A program made the position numbers and the translations under genes. A model generated the notes under the pieces. That model was given only the letters and a program-made list of their open reading frames with translations, had not been told where the DNA came from and searched no databases. From the NCBI GenBank assembly GCA_964006375.1, contig OZ023263.1, positions 139,150,673-139,214,672 of the forward strand: a stretch of 64,000 nt of DNA, given 5' to 3'. The DNA is from Tillus elongatus (Eukaryota > Arthropoda > Insecta > Coleoptera > Cleridae). This document shows, one piece after another, positions 1-11,594 of the stretch. The first letter of the stretch is position 1, and each line of letters opens with the position of its first letter.

Positions 1-1175
1 GAAACAATTTCATCCCCTGAGACAAGAAGTGGGAACGTGCTCTTGCATAAATTATTCCCAATAGATTTAGCAAGAGTACAGAAGGGTTTGCTACGGTTGG
101 AGCTTAAGAGGACTTTGTTTTTGATGTGGTTATTAAACGAGTTTTTTGTCTCAGAAAGAATGCGGACATAGCGGTTTGTTGCGTCGTTAAATGCTTGACG
201 GTTTTCTTGACTGAGATTATGTAGAAGCGTTTTGTGACCTTTGACCTTTTCAAGTCTGGCCTTGTCACAGGATTTAGAGAACCAGGGCTTTTGAGTGGCT
301 GAAGAGGTTTTCTGTGTACGTGGAATTAATAATTCCATGCCAGCTTGGATAATTTCGGTGACGTTTTGAGATATCAGAGGGGTCAGGATGAGAGAAGCAG
401 ACAGACGCCCATAGAAATGAAGAAAAGTAATCCCGCATTTCTTCCCAGTTCGCGAAGTTGTAGTGCCAAACGATACGTGAGTGTGATGACTGTATGACCT
501 CGGATTGCACTGCGCAGGAAGCAGTGACCATGCCGTGGTCTGAGCGATCAAGGGGGGCGGTGACTGATATCTTATAGCATTCAGGTTTTGTAATAAGAAG
601 GAGATCCAAGGGATTTGAGCTGTGTGTTGGGGTGCGAGGAGAGTAAGTAGGTTGCTGAACCATATTGGCTAAAAAATTGCTGACTGCAAAGGCCTCCGCT
701 GCTCTCCCTTGTGGATCCGTTTTTGAAGATCCTAGCCATTCCTTATTATGTACATTGAAGTCACCAAGAATAGTGACCTCGGAGGAAGGATGTTCAGAAA
801 TCAGATGGTCGGTTTTTCAGAAAGGAAGTCAAAGAGCTGGACAAAGTTGTTGTCAGAAGGTGACCGGTAAATGCAACAGATGAATTTAGTTGCAGCTCTG
901 AGAGATAGAGAGAGAGAGAGAGAGGGAGTTTTATCCATAGTATGTCTTTTCTTCCAGCTTCTAAATTGGGGAGTCTGGTGCAGGGTAGATTGCTACGGAC
1001 GTATGCGCACACGCCTCCATGCAATCTAAAGGAAATAAGGAGCTCATACCCCGGGAAATTAAAGTGATTAGTGGCTGTTTTGTCACTGATTTGGGTTTCG
1101 GTGAGGAAGAGGAGTTGGGGCCTATTAGCCTGGAGGAAATGGTGGACGCAGGTTAGAATTTAGGCCACATACGTA
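1..1175 (-). mobile_element. Non-LTR retrotransposon, 5' part (endonuclease region), cut by window edge
   Basis: Read on the minus strand, this is the apurinic-type endonuclease of a LINE, the enzyme that nicks target DNA to prime reverse transcription. Visible pieces are HGGVCAYVRS (about 1020-990), a NMVQQPTYSPRTPTHS stretch (about 665-620) and SDHGMV (about 545), the family's conserved catalytic SDH signature. Sequence after the endonuclease (about 290-1) continues as the linker before the reverse transcriptase, but in another frame, so there is at least one frameshift near 280-300. Another break lies near 790-840. The element runs off the left edge. A second copy of the same family is at 44819-45680, about 85-90% similar by eye. 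The 5' end is separated from this piece by the LINE inserted at 1176-5264. The style of the endonuclease fits the Jockey/CR1 superfamily; the exact clade is inference. Confidence 0.8.
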
Positions 1176-1324
1176 GTACGAATGAAAGGCTAGAGTGTGC
1201 ACGTGTTGCGATCGCTCCTACAATTTTTGCAAAAATAAACTCAATAAGTGGCTAGTATTGAAGTGTATTGTGCACAAGTGTTCTAGAAGTAAAGTAGTAT
1301 CTACTGGTGGTGTTACCTACAAGA

Positions 1325-1939
1325 ATGGCCTTTACGAAACGTCAATTAGAACAAATTAATGAATTGATTGAGAGTTGTGTGTCGAAAACTCTAAAAGAAA
1401 ACTACACGCTCAAGAAGGAAATCACGTCTTCTGCCGTGAAGGAAGCTTTACTTGAGATGGAGGAAAGATTAAAAAAGCAAGAAACTCAGTTAAAATGTAT
1501 GTCTGAAGGAAACAAAAAAATAATAAAAAGACTTGATGTATTGGAACAACACAATAAGAGAAAAAATATAAGAATTTTCAATATACCAGCTGAAATCAAT
1601 GAAAACATTTTAAATAAAGTCGTAGAATTTTTCAACAAAGATATGAATGTAAACATATCTGAAAACAGCATTCGCACCTGCCACCGTTTAAAAAGCCGAA
1701 ATAATCAGAAACCTTCGATTATGGTATCTTTCACAGACATTGAATATAAACATCGAATAATAAGAAACACAGCTATATTAAAAGACTGGAGAATTTTTGT
1801 GGCGGAGGACTTGACTTACAGCAATCTTAATCTTCTAAGCAAGGCTAAGGAAGTATATGGCAGAAACAAGGCCTGGAGTTGGAACGGCAACGTATATGTT
1901 AATACTGGTATTAAACAGAAGCATTGCATCACTGGATGA
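1325..1939 (+). CDS. LINE ORF1 protein (coiled coil plus RNA-binding-like domain)
   Basis: A protein of 204 residues when started at the ATG at 1325; an in-frame ATG at 1307 would add six residues. LINE ORF1 proteins bind the element's own RNA and assemble the retrotransposition particle. Residues about 10-75 are rich in Lys/Glu with leucines spaced as in a coiled coil. Residues about 80-170, beginning RKNIRIFNIP and including a CHRLKS segment, look like the RRM-like RNA-binding fold of L1/CR1-type ORF1 proteins. The reading frame is intact, unlike ORF2 downstream. It sits 296 bp upstream of the first ORF2 segment on the same strand. The fold assignment is from pattern only. Confidence 0.7.
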   Translation: MAFTKRQLEQINELIESCVSKTLKENYTLKKEITSSAVKEALLEMEERLKKQETQLKCMSEGNKKIIKRLDVLEQHNKRKNIRIFNIPAEINENILNKVVEFFNKDMNVNISENSIRTCHRLKSRNNQKPSIMVSFTDIEYKHRIIRNTAILKDWRIFVAEDLTYSNLNLLSKAKEVYGRNKAWSWNGNVYVNTGIKQKHCITG

Positions 1940-2235
1940 TCTACCTAATCCAAATATTTACAGTTAAGAAGTTTGATAGTTGCAATTTTCAAATATATCT
2001 ATGTTATATCTAGTTTGCTTTGTTGAACAAAAGTTTGGTTGTGTTTTAAATATTATGCAGGTTGCTGTTGCGGGCTGCACTCGAATTTCTTTTTCTTTTT
2101 ATAACTTATCACACTTTATCGTTTCCTTTTTACAAGTTAAATAAAACTCTTGCTTGCCTTCTTATCGCTTTTAGTTATTGTATTTATATCTAACTAATCT
2201 TTATTACCTTTACTGCCTATATAATATTTTAAAAT

Positions 2236-5053
2236 ATGAATAAAAAAGAATTTAATAAATATAGTTTTGCGCATATAAATGTAAGATCTTTACTCTCTGA
2301 TTTTGCAGCTTTTAGGATTTTAATTGAAGAAAATAATTTTGATATTGTGGCTGTCTTCGAGACCTGGCTAACTTCTAATGTTACGGATGAGGCTATACAA
2401 ATAAGAGGCTACAATATTGTGAGAAAAGATAGGTTAAGTGGCCGCGGTGTGGAGTCTTGTGCTACGTAAGTAACAAATTAAACTTTCTTATAGTTTCAAC
2501 TAGCGTGGACTCTGATGCCTTTGAATATCTCACTCTGTCAATTAAAATTCATGATGAAAGATTTTTGATCTGCTGTTTGTACAGACCTCCAGATCGGAAT
2601 CTGCTTAGTGCGCTGGATGGCTTTGATGAGCTTCTCTCTTTAATAGTGCCTGCATATGATCATATTGTTTTATTATCAGATTTTAATATTAATTTACTAA
2701 AAAACAACACAGCTGTTCTGGAATTTTATGAAATTCGTCACTCGTACGATCTGTTACAACTCATATCGAAGTCGACTAGACTCACGCAAAATTCACAGTC
2801 TCTTCTTGACATAGTTATAGTTGATAAATCGCTAGGTGTATCAGAAGCTGATACAGTCGATACTCAGGATATCTCTGATCATTGTCTTGTATATTGCATA
2901 TTATCTTTGGCTAAAGCAGAATCATTAAAAAGACAGTATCATACCTTCAGAAGTTACAAAAATTTTAATATTAATCAATTCAAAAGTGATTTGTCTGCAG
3001 TAGACTGGATGCATTATTATAGATTAAACAGCGCTGAAGATAAAGCAGCATCACTTACTAATGTTTTGAATAAACTTTTCGATACGCATGCCCCTATCGT
3101 TACGGTACGAACAACGAAAAAGCCGGCTCCATGGCTAACGGATAATATCAAAAATATTATGAAACAGCGTGATAAAGCTTATAATAGGTTCAAAGATAGT
3201 CGCGATCCCATTGATTGGCAAAATTATAAAGTAATTAGAAACCGAACTACAAATGCCATAAAAAAAGAAAAACTTACATTTGCGGAGCGTATGCTGTCTG
3301 TAAATGAAAATAATAGGACGGCCTGGTCTTTGGGTAATAGATTTGGCATTATTACAAAAAAAGACAATATGTTACCATCATATTTGAGTGACGCAAACAA
3401 AATAAATCGATACCTCACGTCTATTAACAGTAGTAAGGCTGATATTAGAGGATTAAAAACATATTACAATAGTAATATTTACAAAAATGCAAATAACTTC
3501 CATTTTAAGCTTGTCAGTGAGACAGATATTATGAGGCATATAGCCTCAATAAAAACAAAAGCTAAAGGTTTTGATGGTGTGAGTATCGACATGATTAACC
3601 TATGTCTCCCAAAAATTCTCCCTCAGCTGCTTCATCTTGTAAACTTTTGTATTGAGACTAAGTGTTTCCCAAAGTTTGGAAAGTTGCAAAGGTTTTCATG
3701 TTTCCAAAAGGAGACAATCCAACTGAGTTTAATCATTTAAGACCTATAAGCATTTTCCCAGTTCTTTCAAAGTTATTGGAGAAAGTGATGTCCGAGCAGA
3801 TAACTGCTTACCTTGGTGACAACAACATCTTGCCAAATGTACAGTCCGGATTTGTTAGGGGCAGGTCCACCACTACAGCATTAGCAAATATTAGTGATGA
3901 CATCCTCACATCTAACGATAAAAATCAAGTTACAGCTTTGGTATTACTAGACTACAGTAAAGCTTTTGATACGATCAGTCATGAACTATTGTGCTCGAAG
4001 TTACAATATATTGGTTTCAATCATGACGCCGTTCAGTTTATAGAAAGTTACTTTTCAGATAGGGCACAGAGGGTTGTCTGCGGGTCGAATGTATCGGATT
4101 CTTTGAGTTTATTAAAAGGCGTTCCACAGGGCTCTATCTTGGGCCCCCTTTTATTCAATATTTATACGTTTGATTTTCAAGAACAAATAATCTCGAGCAA
4201 AGTACACTTCTATACCGATGATACCCAGCTTTACAAATCATTCGAAAATGCCTTAGACGCTATAGCAAGTGTAAATGCAGACCTTGATAGGTTAGTCACG
4301 ACAGCAAAGAAGCATGATCTTGCGATGAATGTCAATAAGTGTTGTGTACTTTATTTTGGCAGGAAGGTCAGTAGGAATAGGGTTTGTTCTCAAAATATTG
4401 ATATTTTGATAGATGGGCATCGCTTGGAAGCAAAACAATCTGCAAATAATCTTGGTCTCATAATAGATAACAATTCAAAATTTTCTGATCACGTGACTAA
4501 TCTTCGTAGATCTAGCTTTGGCCTATTGAAATCTTTCTATAGCCACCGAAATTGCCTTCCAGTGAAAGTAAAAGCTCTCTTGGTAAACTCGATGATTCTC
4601 TCGCGCTTTAACCATGCTGATGTTGTGTATGGACCTGCCCTTGACAGTTGGGATCGGCAAAGAATATAAAGGGTTCATAAGTCATGTTTACGGTCCATAT
4701 TTAATCTAAAAAGAACAGATCGTGTTTCTTATAAGTTAAAAGAATTAGATTGCCTGAATATGAAGAATCGCTGGACAGTACATCTTCTTTGCTTAACTCA
4801 CAAGATTGTCCTCGGGGCGGGGCCTGATTACCTACATCAGAAGCTCTGTTTTCGGAGACAAATACATTCGCTCAATACAAGACTCGATCATTTGTTTGCC
4901 ATACCTAAATATTATACGAGCCAATATCGGAGCTCTTTTTCCTATGTTGCACCACATCTGTATAATAAAATACCTTTTGAACATACTTTATGTTCTCTGC
5001 CAGGGTTTCGGAGATATGTTACAGATTTTTATAAAAATAGTCAGTTTGCGTAG
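2236..5053 (+). pseudogene. LINE ORF2 endonuclease/reverse transcriptase, three disabling mutations
   Basis: ORF2 polyprotein of the CR1-group LINE. The endonuclease begins near 2260 (AHINVRSL), with FETWL at about 2360, LSDFNINLL at about 2680 and SDHCLVYC at about 2877. The reverse transcriptase spans about 3530-4670: DYSKAFDTISHELL (about 3950, motif A), GVPQGSILGPLLFNIY (about 4120, motif B) and FYTDDTQLY (about 4210, the catalytic YxDD box with T in place of the usual A). The frame moves from 1 to 3 at about 2445-2460, then from 3 to 2 at about 3660-3740, and a TAA stop lies at 4667-4669, after which the same frame continues to 5053. These are ordinary decay lesions. Confidence 0.85.
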
Positions 5054-5264
5054 TGTAGTTATAATAAATCATATTCTAATTTAAGAATTCCTTTCTTTTA
5101 GCTAAATTTAATGCGCACAATTGTCAATGTTTTGTTGCTACATTGTTTTGCTGTTTTGGATACTAAGGCATTTATAATTTGTTTATTTTGTAATTCCCAC
5201 ATTTTAAGTTATCTTTTAAGGGTTAAGCGAATATGTTAAATCTTGATGCTGGCGCCCCCTGTAT

Positions 5265-5443
5265 ACCCCTCTCCCAGAGATCCGAATGGAGGGGTATTTT
5301 ACCTACGGAATCTTTTGTACAAGGATGAACCATCATCATTTTTGCTTATAAGGGGAACCGACTCATACACCAGAACCGGAAACCTCCGTTGGGACTTCAC
5401 CGGCCCCTTGATCTATGGGGTGGTACCTCCTCGGGCGTGCTTG
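5265..5443 (-). mobile_element. Displaced 5' end of the minus-strand LINE at 1-1175
   Basis: This matches 45514-45680 closely, including the shared stretches ggaatcttttgtacaagga and cttcaccggccccttgat. In the other copy this sequence directly adjoins the endonuclease region. It is therefore the 5' untranslated end of the LINE at 1-1175, pushed 4 kb away by the nested CR1-group insertion. Homology ends at about 5443 and 45682, probably the true 5' end of the family. Confidence 0.75.
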
Positions 5444-5892
5444 GGGTGGTACCTCCTCTGGATAGCCTTTTTGGTAAACTATTGTTCCCTGATCTCGATA
5501 GTCATGTCGTTAACTGGTGTGGTTCCTAAGAATCTTCGAGAGAACAATAAGAGACTGTGCCTTCGAGAGCATCTTTATAAGATTATGCATAAAGCGGTAA
5601 TACTTGCAACTGCCCGAAATGTGCGGATATTTCTGGGAAATAGGATGTGTCGCGTCGTCGTTCAGTGCCCGATAACTTGGAAAGGGCTCCATCTGCGTTC
5701 AATCCCTTTGGTATCTGAGATACCTGGGATGAGTGAATATTCCATTTGGAGAGAGTGTGAAACCCTTCAGGCTAAGTGATAATAATAATAATAATAATAG
5801 TAATGATAATAATAATGATAATAATATTTTTTGCCAAAACTACTAATTATTATACTAACTCAAGCATGATGAAAACAAAGAAAATTAACTAT
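5444..5892. other. No recognised gene; includes an (AAT)n tract
   Basis: An open frame crosses part of this stretch, but it runs out of the LINE 5' end into unrelated sequence and shows no recognisable domain. A degenerate (AAT)n microsatellite lies at about 5779-5826. Confidence 0.5.
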
Positions 5893-5902
5893 ACCTAAGG
5901 TA

Positions 5903-6276
5903 TGTACTGGGCGGACTGTCCAGGGCTCAGACATGGGAAGTCAATAATTGACGGACCCAGTTCAAAGAGAGCTGTGGAGCTGCTAAACCTTAGCAGAGGA
6001 CAGCTCAGAAACACAACAGGTCTCTTGACGGGACACATGGCCGTCAAGAAACACCTACATAAAATGGGGCGGTTCGAAGGGGACCTCGCATGCAGACTCT
6101 GCGGCGAGGGGGAGGAATCAGCCCAGCACATCTTGTGCGAGTGTATAGCTCTGGACCGGAAAAGACAACTGATCTACGGTCACTCTAGACCGGAGACAGA
6201 GCAATATAAAACTTCACCCTACCAATCGCTGTGCAGACTAGTTCAAGGCACAGTGATTTTGGAATGGGTGGAGTAA
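5903..6276 (+). pseudogene. C-terminal fragment of LINE ORF2 (CCHC-type finger region)
   Basis: The reading frame starts abruptly at the truncation point and runs to a TAA at 6274-6276. It encodes about 124 residues. The segment CRLCGEGEESAQHILCEC carries the Cys-Cys-His-Cys spacing typical of the C-terminal zinc-binding region that follows the RNase H domain in R1/I/LOA-type LINEs. Upstream, LLTGHMAVKKHLHKMG is the usual end of the RNase H region. Apart from 5' loss the frame is undamaged, consistent with a recent insertion. The first ATG is an accident of the truncation point and not a real start. Confidence 0.75.
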
Positions 6277-6370
6277 GACTAGGGGTATGCACAATCAACC
6301 AAGGGTTGCGGTGCTATCGGGGCGGCAAGGCCGCGGACGAGCCCTGAGGGAACAAAAAAAAAAAAAAAAA
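5903..6370 (+). mobile_element. 5'-truncated LINE with poly(A) tail and 10-bp target-site duplication
   Basis: The insertion is flanked by a perfect direct repeat, ACCTAAGGTA, at 5893-5902 and 6371-6380. It ends in a run of about 18 A at about 6354-6371. Only the 3' end of the element is present: the C-terminal part of ORF2, then a short GC-rich 3' UTR (6277-6353). Truncation at the 5' end, a poly(A) tail and a target duplication are the classic result of target-primed reverse transcription. A shorter copy of the same 3' tail is at 23584-23657. Confidence 0.85.
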
Positions 6371-6380
6371 ACCTAAGGTA

Positions 6381-8469
6381 AGACTTGTTACCACTATAAT
6401 CACATACAAATGCGTTCACAACAGATAAAATTTATAATAGTATATTCACGCACTTATTTTCAAAATAAATAAAAATAGACCTAAAATTATTTTGCCTTAG
6501 TTTACAATCAATTCGGACAGTGTACTATGAATTTACTTCTGTTAAAAAAAACAGCGTCTTAACGATCTGTTTGGATAAATGTTCCCAGTTATATCAAAAT
6601 TAGATGATTAGGTTAAGTAATTAACAGCCCACAAGAATAACGTGACGTTCTCCAAGCGTTGGGTATTTAATGGTTACAATGACTTTATCACTGGTGATAC
6701 CACGGGCCATTTTATGAGTTAATTTTCTTATTCAAAGCTCTCACAAAATTTTGTAAACCTCAATATCAAAAAAAGCAACCAGTTTCTTTAGTTCGAAAAC
6801 TTTACGATTTTTATAACAGCTTCCAAGGACATATGATTTGTCAGCGTGATTTTTATTATCCATTTCTGCGTTGAGTAAAGTTTTGTGAAATTTGTTTTAT
6901 AAGCAACCCCCAGATACCAATAGAAATTTCAACATATTCTACAGTAACTATTTTAAAAATATGTTTAACAATTTCCATTCAAGATTATGTTTGGGTTGTG
7001 AGAATTTTGTAAATAGTTTTACGAATACCTGGTGTTAATTATTAAATCAAATTATATTGATATCGCTCTTCAGTAGCTGGTCGATATAAATACTTAGATA
7101 TTTTATATTTCCTCAGTTTTTGATGCTATGTGAGCTATCAAAGTTAATACTTGTAATACATGTGTTATCATAATTTTAAATTTAATTTTATTAATGCTGG
7201 AGCTGGAGCTTTACCTTATCTACCTGAATTCAAAGACACACCTTCTTACCAGTGAATCACCGAAGCTGCGTTACGAATTTTATTTTAGATGTGTTAAGTA
7301 ATAGCGAATTCGAATTTAACCAGGACTTAATTTTTGAAAATTCTATGGTTACAGCACGCAGTATCTAACTATTTCCATGTATTATGAGAGAAATTTACTG
7401 CTGCATCTTTCGCATAGCATATCACTTCTGCTCCCGTGTCTACATCCCTTAAGTCAGGAACAGAACGGGGACTAAAACCGCCCCTTAAGGAACTCTATAG
7501 TAAATCCTAATCTGCTCACTAACACTGTCAGCAATGCGAACTCCTTGCTTCAGACAAACTGAGAGCAATACGCAATGTACCAATTTGTCCAGTTTAATTA
7601 TTGGTAAATTAAGTGACACTGTATCGAATGCTTTTTAAATCCAGGATAACTCATACATGTTTGTTGTTATTAGATAGCCATATAACTTTTCCATAATACA
7701 CAGCCACAATGCAGCTGATAAAAAAAAACGCGGCTTAAAGGCAGCTACGGAAAAACAAATGGGAAACAAGGCGGTATAACCAAGAAAAAAACGTGGATTG
7801 CGCTAAGAATCAGAAAATCAATACAAAAACATAATAAAGAGAAAAATATTAGGAAGGAAGAGGCACACAGTAAATGCAAACAAATTAAAAACTTACAGAA
7901 ATAAAAATGTACAAATGAAAAAACAATGGACGGAAAAAAGTAGTGAAGAAATCTAGAAAATTACATCAGACGGGATAGTTGCATTAATAATAAGGGTAAA
8001 AACACTACAATGTTAAACAAGAATAAAAAGTAACGCCATTAAAGATACCGATGAAAAATTGTAACCAGGAAAGAAAGACATTGTTGAACACTGTTACGCA
8101 TCTCAAAAATAGTTATGATACGGAAAAGAAATTAATTGTGAAGAAGAGTAAATGGTGGTAATAGAGAGGGTAAACCCAGATGATTTGGGCCCGCCGTTTT
8201 CAAGAATTAGAGAAACCTCTAAAGAGGTGAAGCAGGGAAACACTCAAAGCGTTTGCTGTAGACAAATTAGCAGCGGAACTTTAAAGGAATTCTGGTGAAA
8301 CATATAAAGATAAACGTTTTCAGGTGATCATAAAATAGTAAGTATGGAAAAGTGTCGCCAGTAAGTTTTATGAAGAGTAAAAGTATTACTATTACGAAAA
8401 AAAAACGAAATGGCGCAAAAATGGAGCCAGCACAGAACAATAACTGTACAGTCATGCGTGGTGATGATT
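6381..8469. other. No gene recognised
   Basis: AT-rich sequence with only short open frames. I see no domain motif, RNA gene, terminal repeat or long tandem repeat in this stretch. Confidence 0.5.
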
Positions 8470-9400
8470 CTGCTAATCATACCGAAGAAAACGATAAGAA
8501 GCATAACTGAAAGTTAGTTTCATGAATATCAGTTCGGATTTAGATCTGAATGATGAACTAGAAAAGCATCGCTGGCATTTAAAGCAAAGGGAAGAAGATG
8601 GCTTGAGAAAAGCAAATATACGTTTTTGCTTTTTAGTCCTTGAAAAAGCATTTGACAAGTTGCATTGGAAATTTTGTTTCATCAAAAGCAACGACCTGGA
8701 TTGGATTGGGTGGATAGGCGCATTATTCTTACTCTGTACAAAAATCAAATTATCATAACGGGTGTAAAAGTGAAGCTTCTATAAGGAAATGTGTACGCAA
8801 AGAATGTCCCTTAACGCAATAGCTATATAAATGGCTAGGTGACAGCGCTGCTTGGAGAAATGGGAATAGACAAGTGGGCTGATAATGCTGGATAATGTGT
8901 TTAAAGATTTAAAAAAATGAAGATGATGAAAACAATGACATAAAGCAAGCATTCAATATACACAGTACTCTTCTTATTAATAAACATATCGACGTGGACC
9001 TCATAAAGAAGTTCATCACATCATAAATATGGAGTGTTATCATGTATGCAGCGGAAAGCTGGACTTTGACTAAACAGCGAAAAAATGACAAGGACAACTT
9101 ATACCAATAGAAAGAAAAATAAAAGTGTGTAAGGAGAGTAGAGAAAAGAAGCATGCTTGCCGAAAGAAATATAGGTAGGAGAAAGATTGCAAAATATGTT
9201 GGACATATTCTAAGACATAATAGTTTTCTGACAACCTTATTTGAGGGACACATACTTGGAAAAAGGTAAGAGGAAACCTAAGTGAAACACTCCTGGGGAA
9301 ATTGGGCCAATTGATATAATGCAGAAGTAACAATGAAATGAAGAAAGCTACTGGAGGCTTCTGTCGACTCCTACGGCTTCTGGGCACATACATCATACTC
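8470..9400 (+). pseudogene. Heavily decayed LINE reverse transcriptase
   Basis: Fragments in all three plus frames follow the order of a LINE reverse transcriptase of the type often annotated in insects next to GRPRRK-containing C-termini. Seen are HEYQFGFRS (about 8516), LEKAFDKLHWK (about 8640, motif A region), LDWVDRRIILTLYKNQ (about 8698-8745, another frame), then AAESWTLTKQRKN (about 9048) and IAKYVGHILRHNSFLTTLFEGHILGKR (in pieces, about 9187-9267). The last block matches the family's conserved C-terminal segment. The catalytic YADD box and GVRQGCPL are no longer readable. Several frameshifts and stops make it an old, dead copy. Open frames on the opposite strand here are shadows. Confidence 0.75.
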
Positions 9401-9791
9401 CTCAGTATTCACTACCATCATTGCTCATAATGTAACCATCATCGTAACATTCTAATGGCGACAATGGTTGTATTATAAGCAATGATGATAGTGGATACTC
9501 ATGGGTATGATTTTTGCGCCCACAAGCCATAGGAGAGTCGCGTAAATCATCAGGGTGACTGATAATAATAATTACGGATAAAATACAATGCTATTTCCAC
9601 CCACCTTAACTAAATTTTAGAACAACTACAAAGTATCTATAAAATTTTATTCGCTTTAGCTGAATAAAATGTGAAATGTCTCTGGTTATGAGAAACAAGT
9701 GTCCCATATATCAACTTTATGTTGCTTGCTGTGTTCGGAGTATATAGTTGATGATTGGTCTGGATTATAAAAACTTTTTTTTGTGATTGAA

Positions 9792-9962
9792 ATGTAATCT
9801 ATAATTAACGGTTATTATTGCTAATATCATTGATTAAAGAAATCTTAGTGATGCGAAATATGGACATAAAAAATATGTAATCTATAATTAACGGTGGTGT
9901 ATTATTGCTAATATTATTGATCAAAGAAATCTTAGTGATGCGAACGTATGGACATAAACAAT
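9792..9962. repeat. Two-copy tandem repeat, about 82-88 bp
   Basis: The block starting atgtaatctataattaacgg at 9792 is repeated at 9874 with a few substitutions and a small insertion (ggtggt). Both units end in a shared gatgcgaa...tatggacataaa segment. Confidence 0.85.
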
Positions 9963-10182
9963 AAAAAATAATTATCTATCTAGGCGAATCATCTCCATAC
10001 TGCAGTTTTCAAGAGTTGAAATATGTGCAAAAATACATGGTGTTTCCTTAAAATACAAAAGTTTTGTATGATACGGCCTACTTTATATTTGTGGTTTTGT
10101 TCGGCCAATTATCAGTGATTATGGAATTCAGATTCCTATTTTTAAATCATAACAACATTTAGAAACTCTTATTTCCGCCAAA

Positions 10183-10185
<3 letters not shown>

Positions 10186-10269
<84 letters not shown>
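10186..10269. repeat. (TA)n microsatellite, 84 bp
   Basis: Uninterrupted TA dinucleotides. The LTR element begins 59 bp further right, so the array lies outside it. Confidence 0.95.
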
Positions 10270-10272
<3 letters not shown>

Positions 10273-10323
10273 AGTTAACCACGTAAATATATTATGAGGC
10301 ATGTAAATCCAAGCCTGTACAAT

Positions 10324-10328
10324 ATGAC
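10324..10328. repeat. Left target-site duplication ATGAC of the LTR element
   Basis: ATGAC immediately precedes the left LTR (TG at 10329) and recurs at 14272-14276 immediately after the right LTR. Five bases is a standard duplication length for LTR retrotransposons. Confidence 0.85.
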
Positions 10329-10903
10329 TGTCAAGGTTCTGCCATCGAAGGACCATGTTTAAGGGAAGCGGAGGATAATTATAGCGATAAAATCGTCGAA
10401 CTAAGCATATAGGTAACGGTATATTGTTAACGAGGTTAATTCACAAACTTAATATTTAAAAATTATTATATAACAAAAAAATACTTACATAGTTACTGAT
10501 ATGTTGATTATTAGGGTTAACAGTGTTTATGTTTACATAATTAAATTATAATTATCGCGGCGTTATTTTACCGACTACATTATAGAAGCTTATTTAATTG
10601 ATTATATTTTCTTACTAGAATTGATCTCCTTTATATTTACCAAACAATAACACATTTCGATTATTAACCTTCTGATCTGCTGACTATAACATTCCTACGA
10701 ATTTGTTTGTTATTGTTTATATACTGAATGTGATCTTTTCAATGTCAATCGATACAATGCTGACCTCTAATTAATTGCAATGTTTAATATTCCTTCCTTA
10801 CAGAATTAAACTGATCTACTTTTAATAATTATTTTAGTGCTCTTATCAATTATGTTTCTAAGGCTATTACGGCCGTTATGAGACATCCTATGTTCTTTGA
10901 ACA
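10329..10903 (-). repeat. 3' LTR (575 bp)
   Basis: On the plus strand it runs from tgtcaaggttctgcc to ctttgaaca and aligns along its length with 13698-14271, with scattered substitutions. These differences mean the insertion is not very recent. Confidence 0.9.
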
Positions 10904-11119
10904 TTCTGCCAAGTCAACAAAAAAAAATGACAGCTCGCTCGATGGCTCTGACCTAAATGTTTAATTTATCTTTTACCTAGGTTTGGCATAATTATAATCA
11001 TCGCAAGAATGTTAAATTGTATAGTACCCTAGGGTGAGAACTTGTACTACTAATATTTGGATTAATGTAGACAATCTCAGGTATGTTACTGGGCTTAAAA
11101 ATAAAATTAATAATTTTGG

Positions 11120-11580
11120 ATTCAATCCTACGTATGATATCACAATAATTAAAATGATATAACTATGCATACCACTCTATGATGGTAATCGTAATAATAA
11201 ATAAATAAATCTTTTTGAATTACGTGAGATAATCGACATAACAATAATTACAATTACAATAGACTTATGTCTACTACTCTAGGATGGTAGTATAAATCTT
11301 AATGATTAATATTTTTTGATACACTCTATGATAATAGAAATAACAATGATTAAAATAATAGAATTATGTATCCCGCTCTAGGATGGTAATATAATAAATA
11401 AAAAAATATTTTTGATACACTCTATGTATCATAATAGAATTAACAATGATTAAAATAATTGAATTACGTATCCCCTCTGGGATGGTAAGATAAAATAATA
11501 TTTTTGATACACTATGTATCATAATAGAATTAACAATGATTAAAATAACTGAATTATGTATACCATTCTAGGAGCGTAAT
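11120..11580. repeat. Tandem repeat, about five units of roughly 95-105 bp
   Basis: Each unit contains gatacactctatg, then taacaatgattaaaat, then a segment like gtatcccgctctaggatggtaa. The last three units (from about 11310) are very similar; the first two are more diverged. The array lies between the ORF and the 3' LTR of the element. Confidence 0.8.
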
Positions 11581-11594
11581 ATAATTTACATGAT

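Larger units (their letters stand above)
1176..5264 (+). mobile_element. CR1-group LINE retrotransposon, nearly full length, nested in another LINE
   Basis: A plus-strand two-ORF non-LTR retrotransposon of about 4.1 kb. Its limits come from comparison with the uninterrupted LINE copy at 45.5 kb. There, sequence matching 1140-1175 runs within a few bases into sequence matching 5265 onward, so everything between is an insertion. ORF1 is intact; ORF2 carries two frameshifts and a nonsense codon, so the copy is dead. No long poly(A) is seen at the 3' end. The reverse transcriptase motifs (SKAFDTISH, GVPQGSILGPLLF, YTDD) place it in the CR1/L2/Daphne-like group. Boundaries are good to about 10 bp. 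Confidence 0.8.

Noticed and set aside
5243..5779. 178-codon plus-strand frame
   Set aside because: It runs across a LINE 5' end, antisense to that LINE, into unrelated sequence and has no domain.
8473..9396. Minus-strand open frames
   Set aside because: The plus strand shows ordered reverse-transcriptase motifs here; the minus frames have none.
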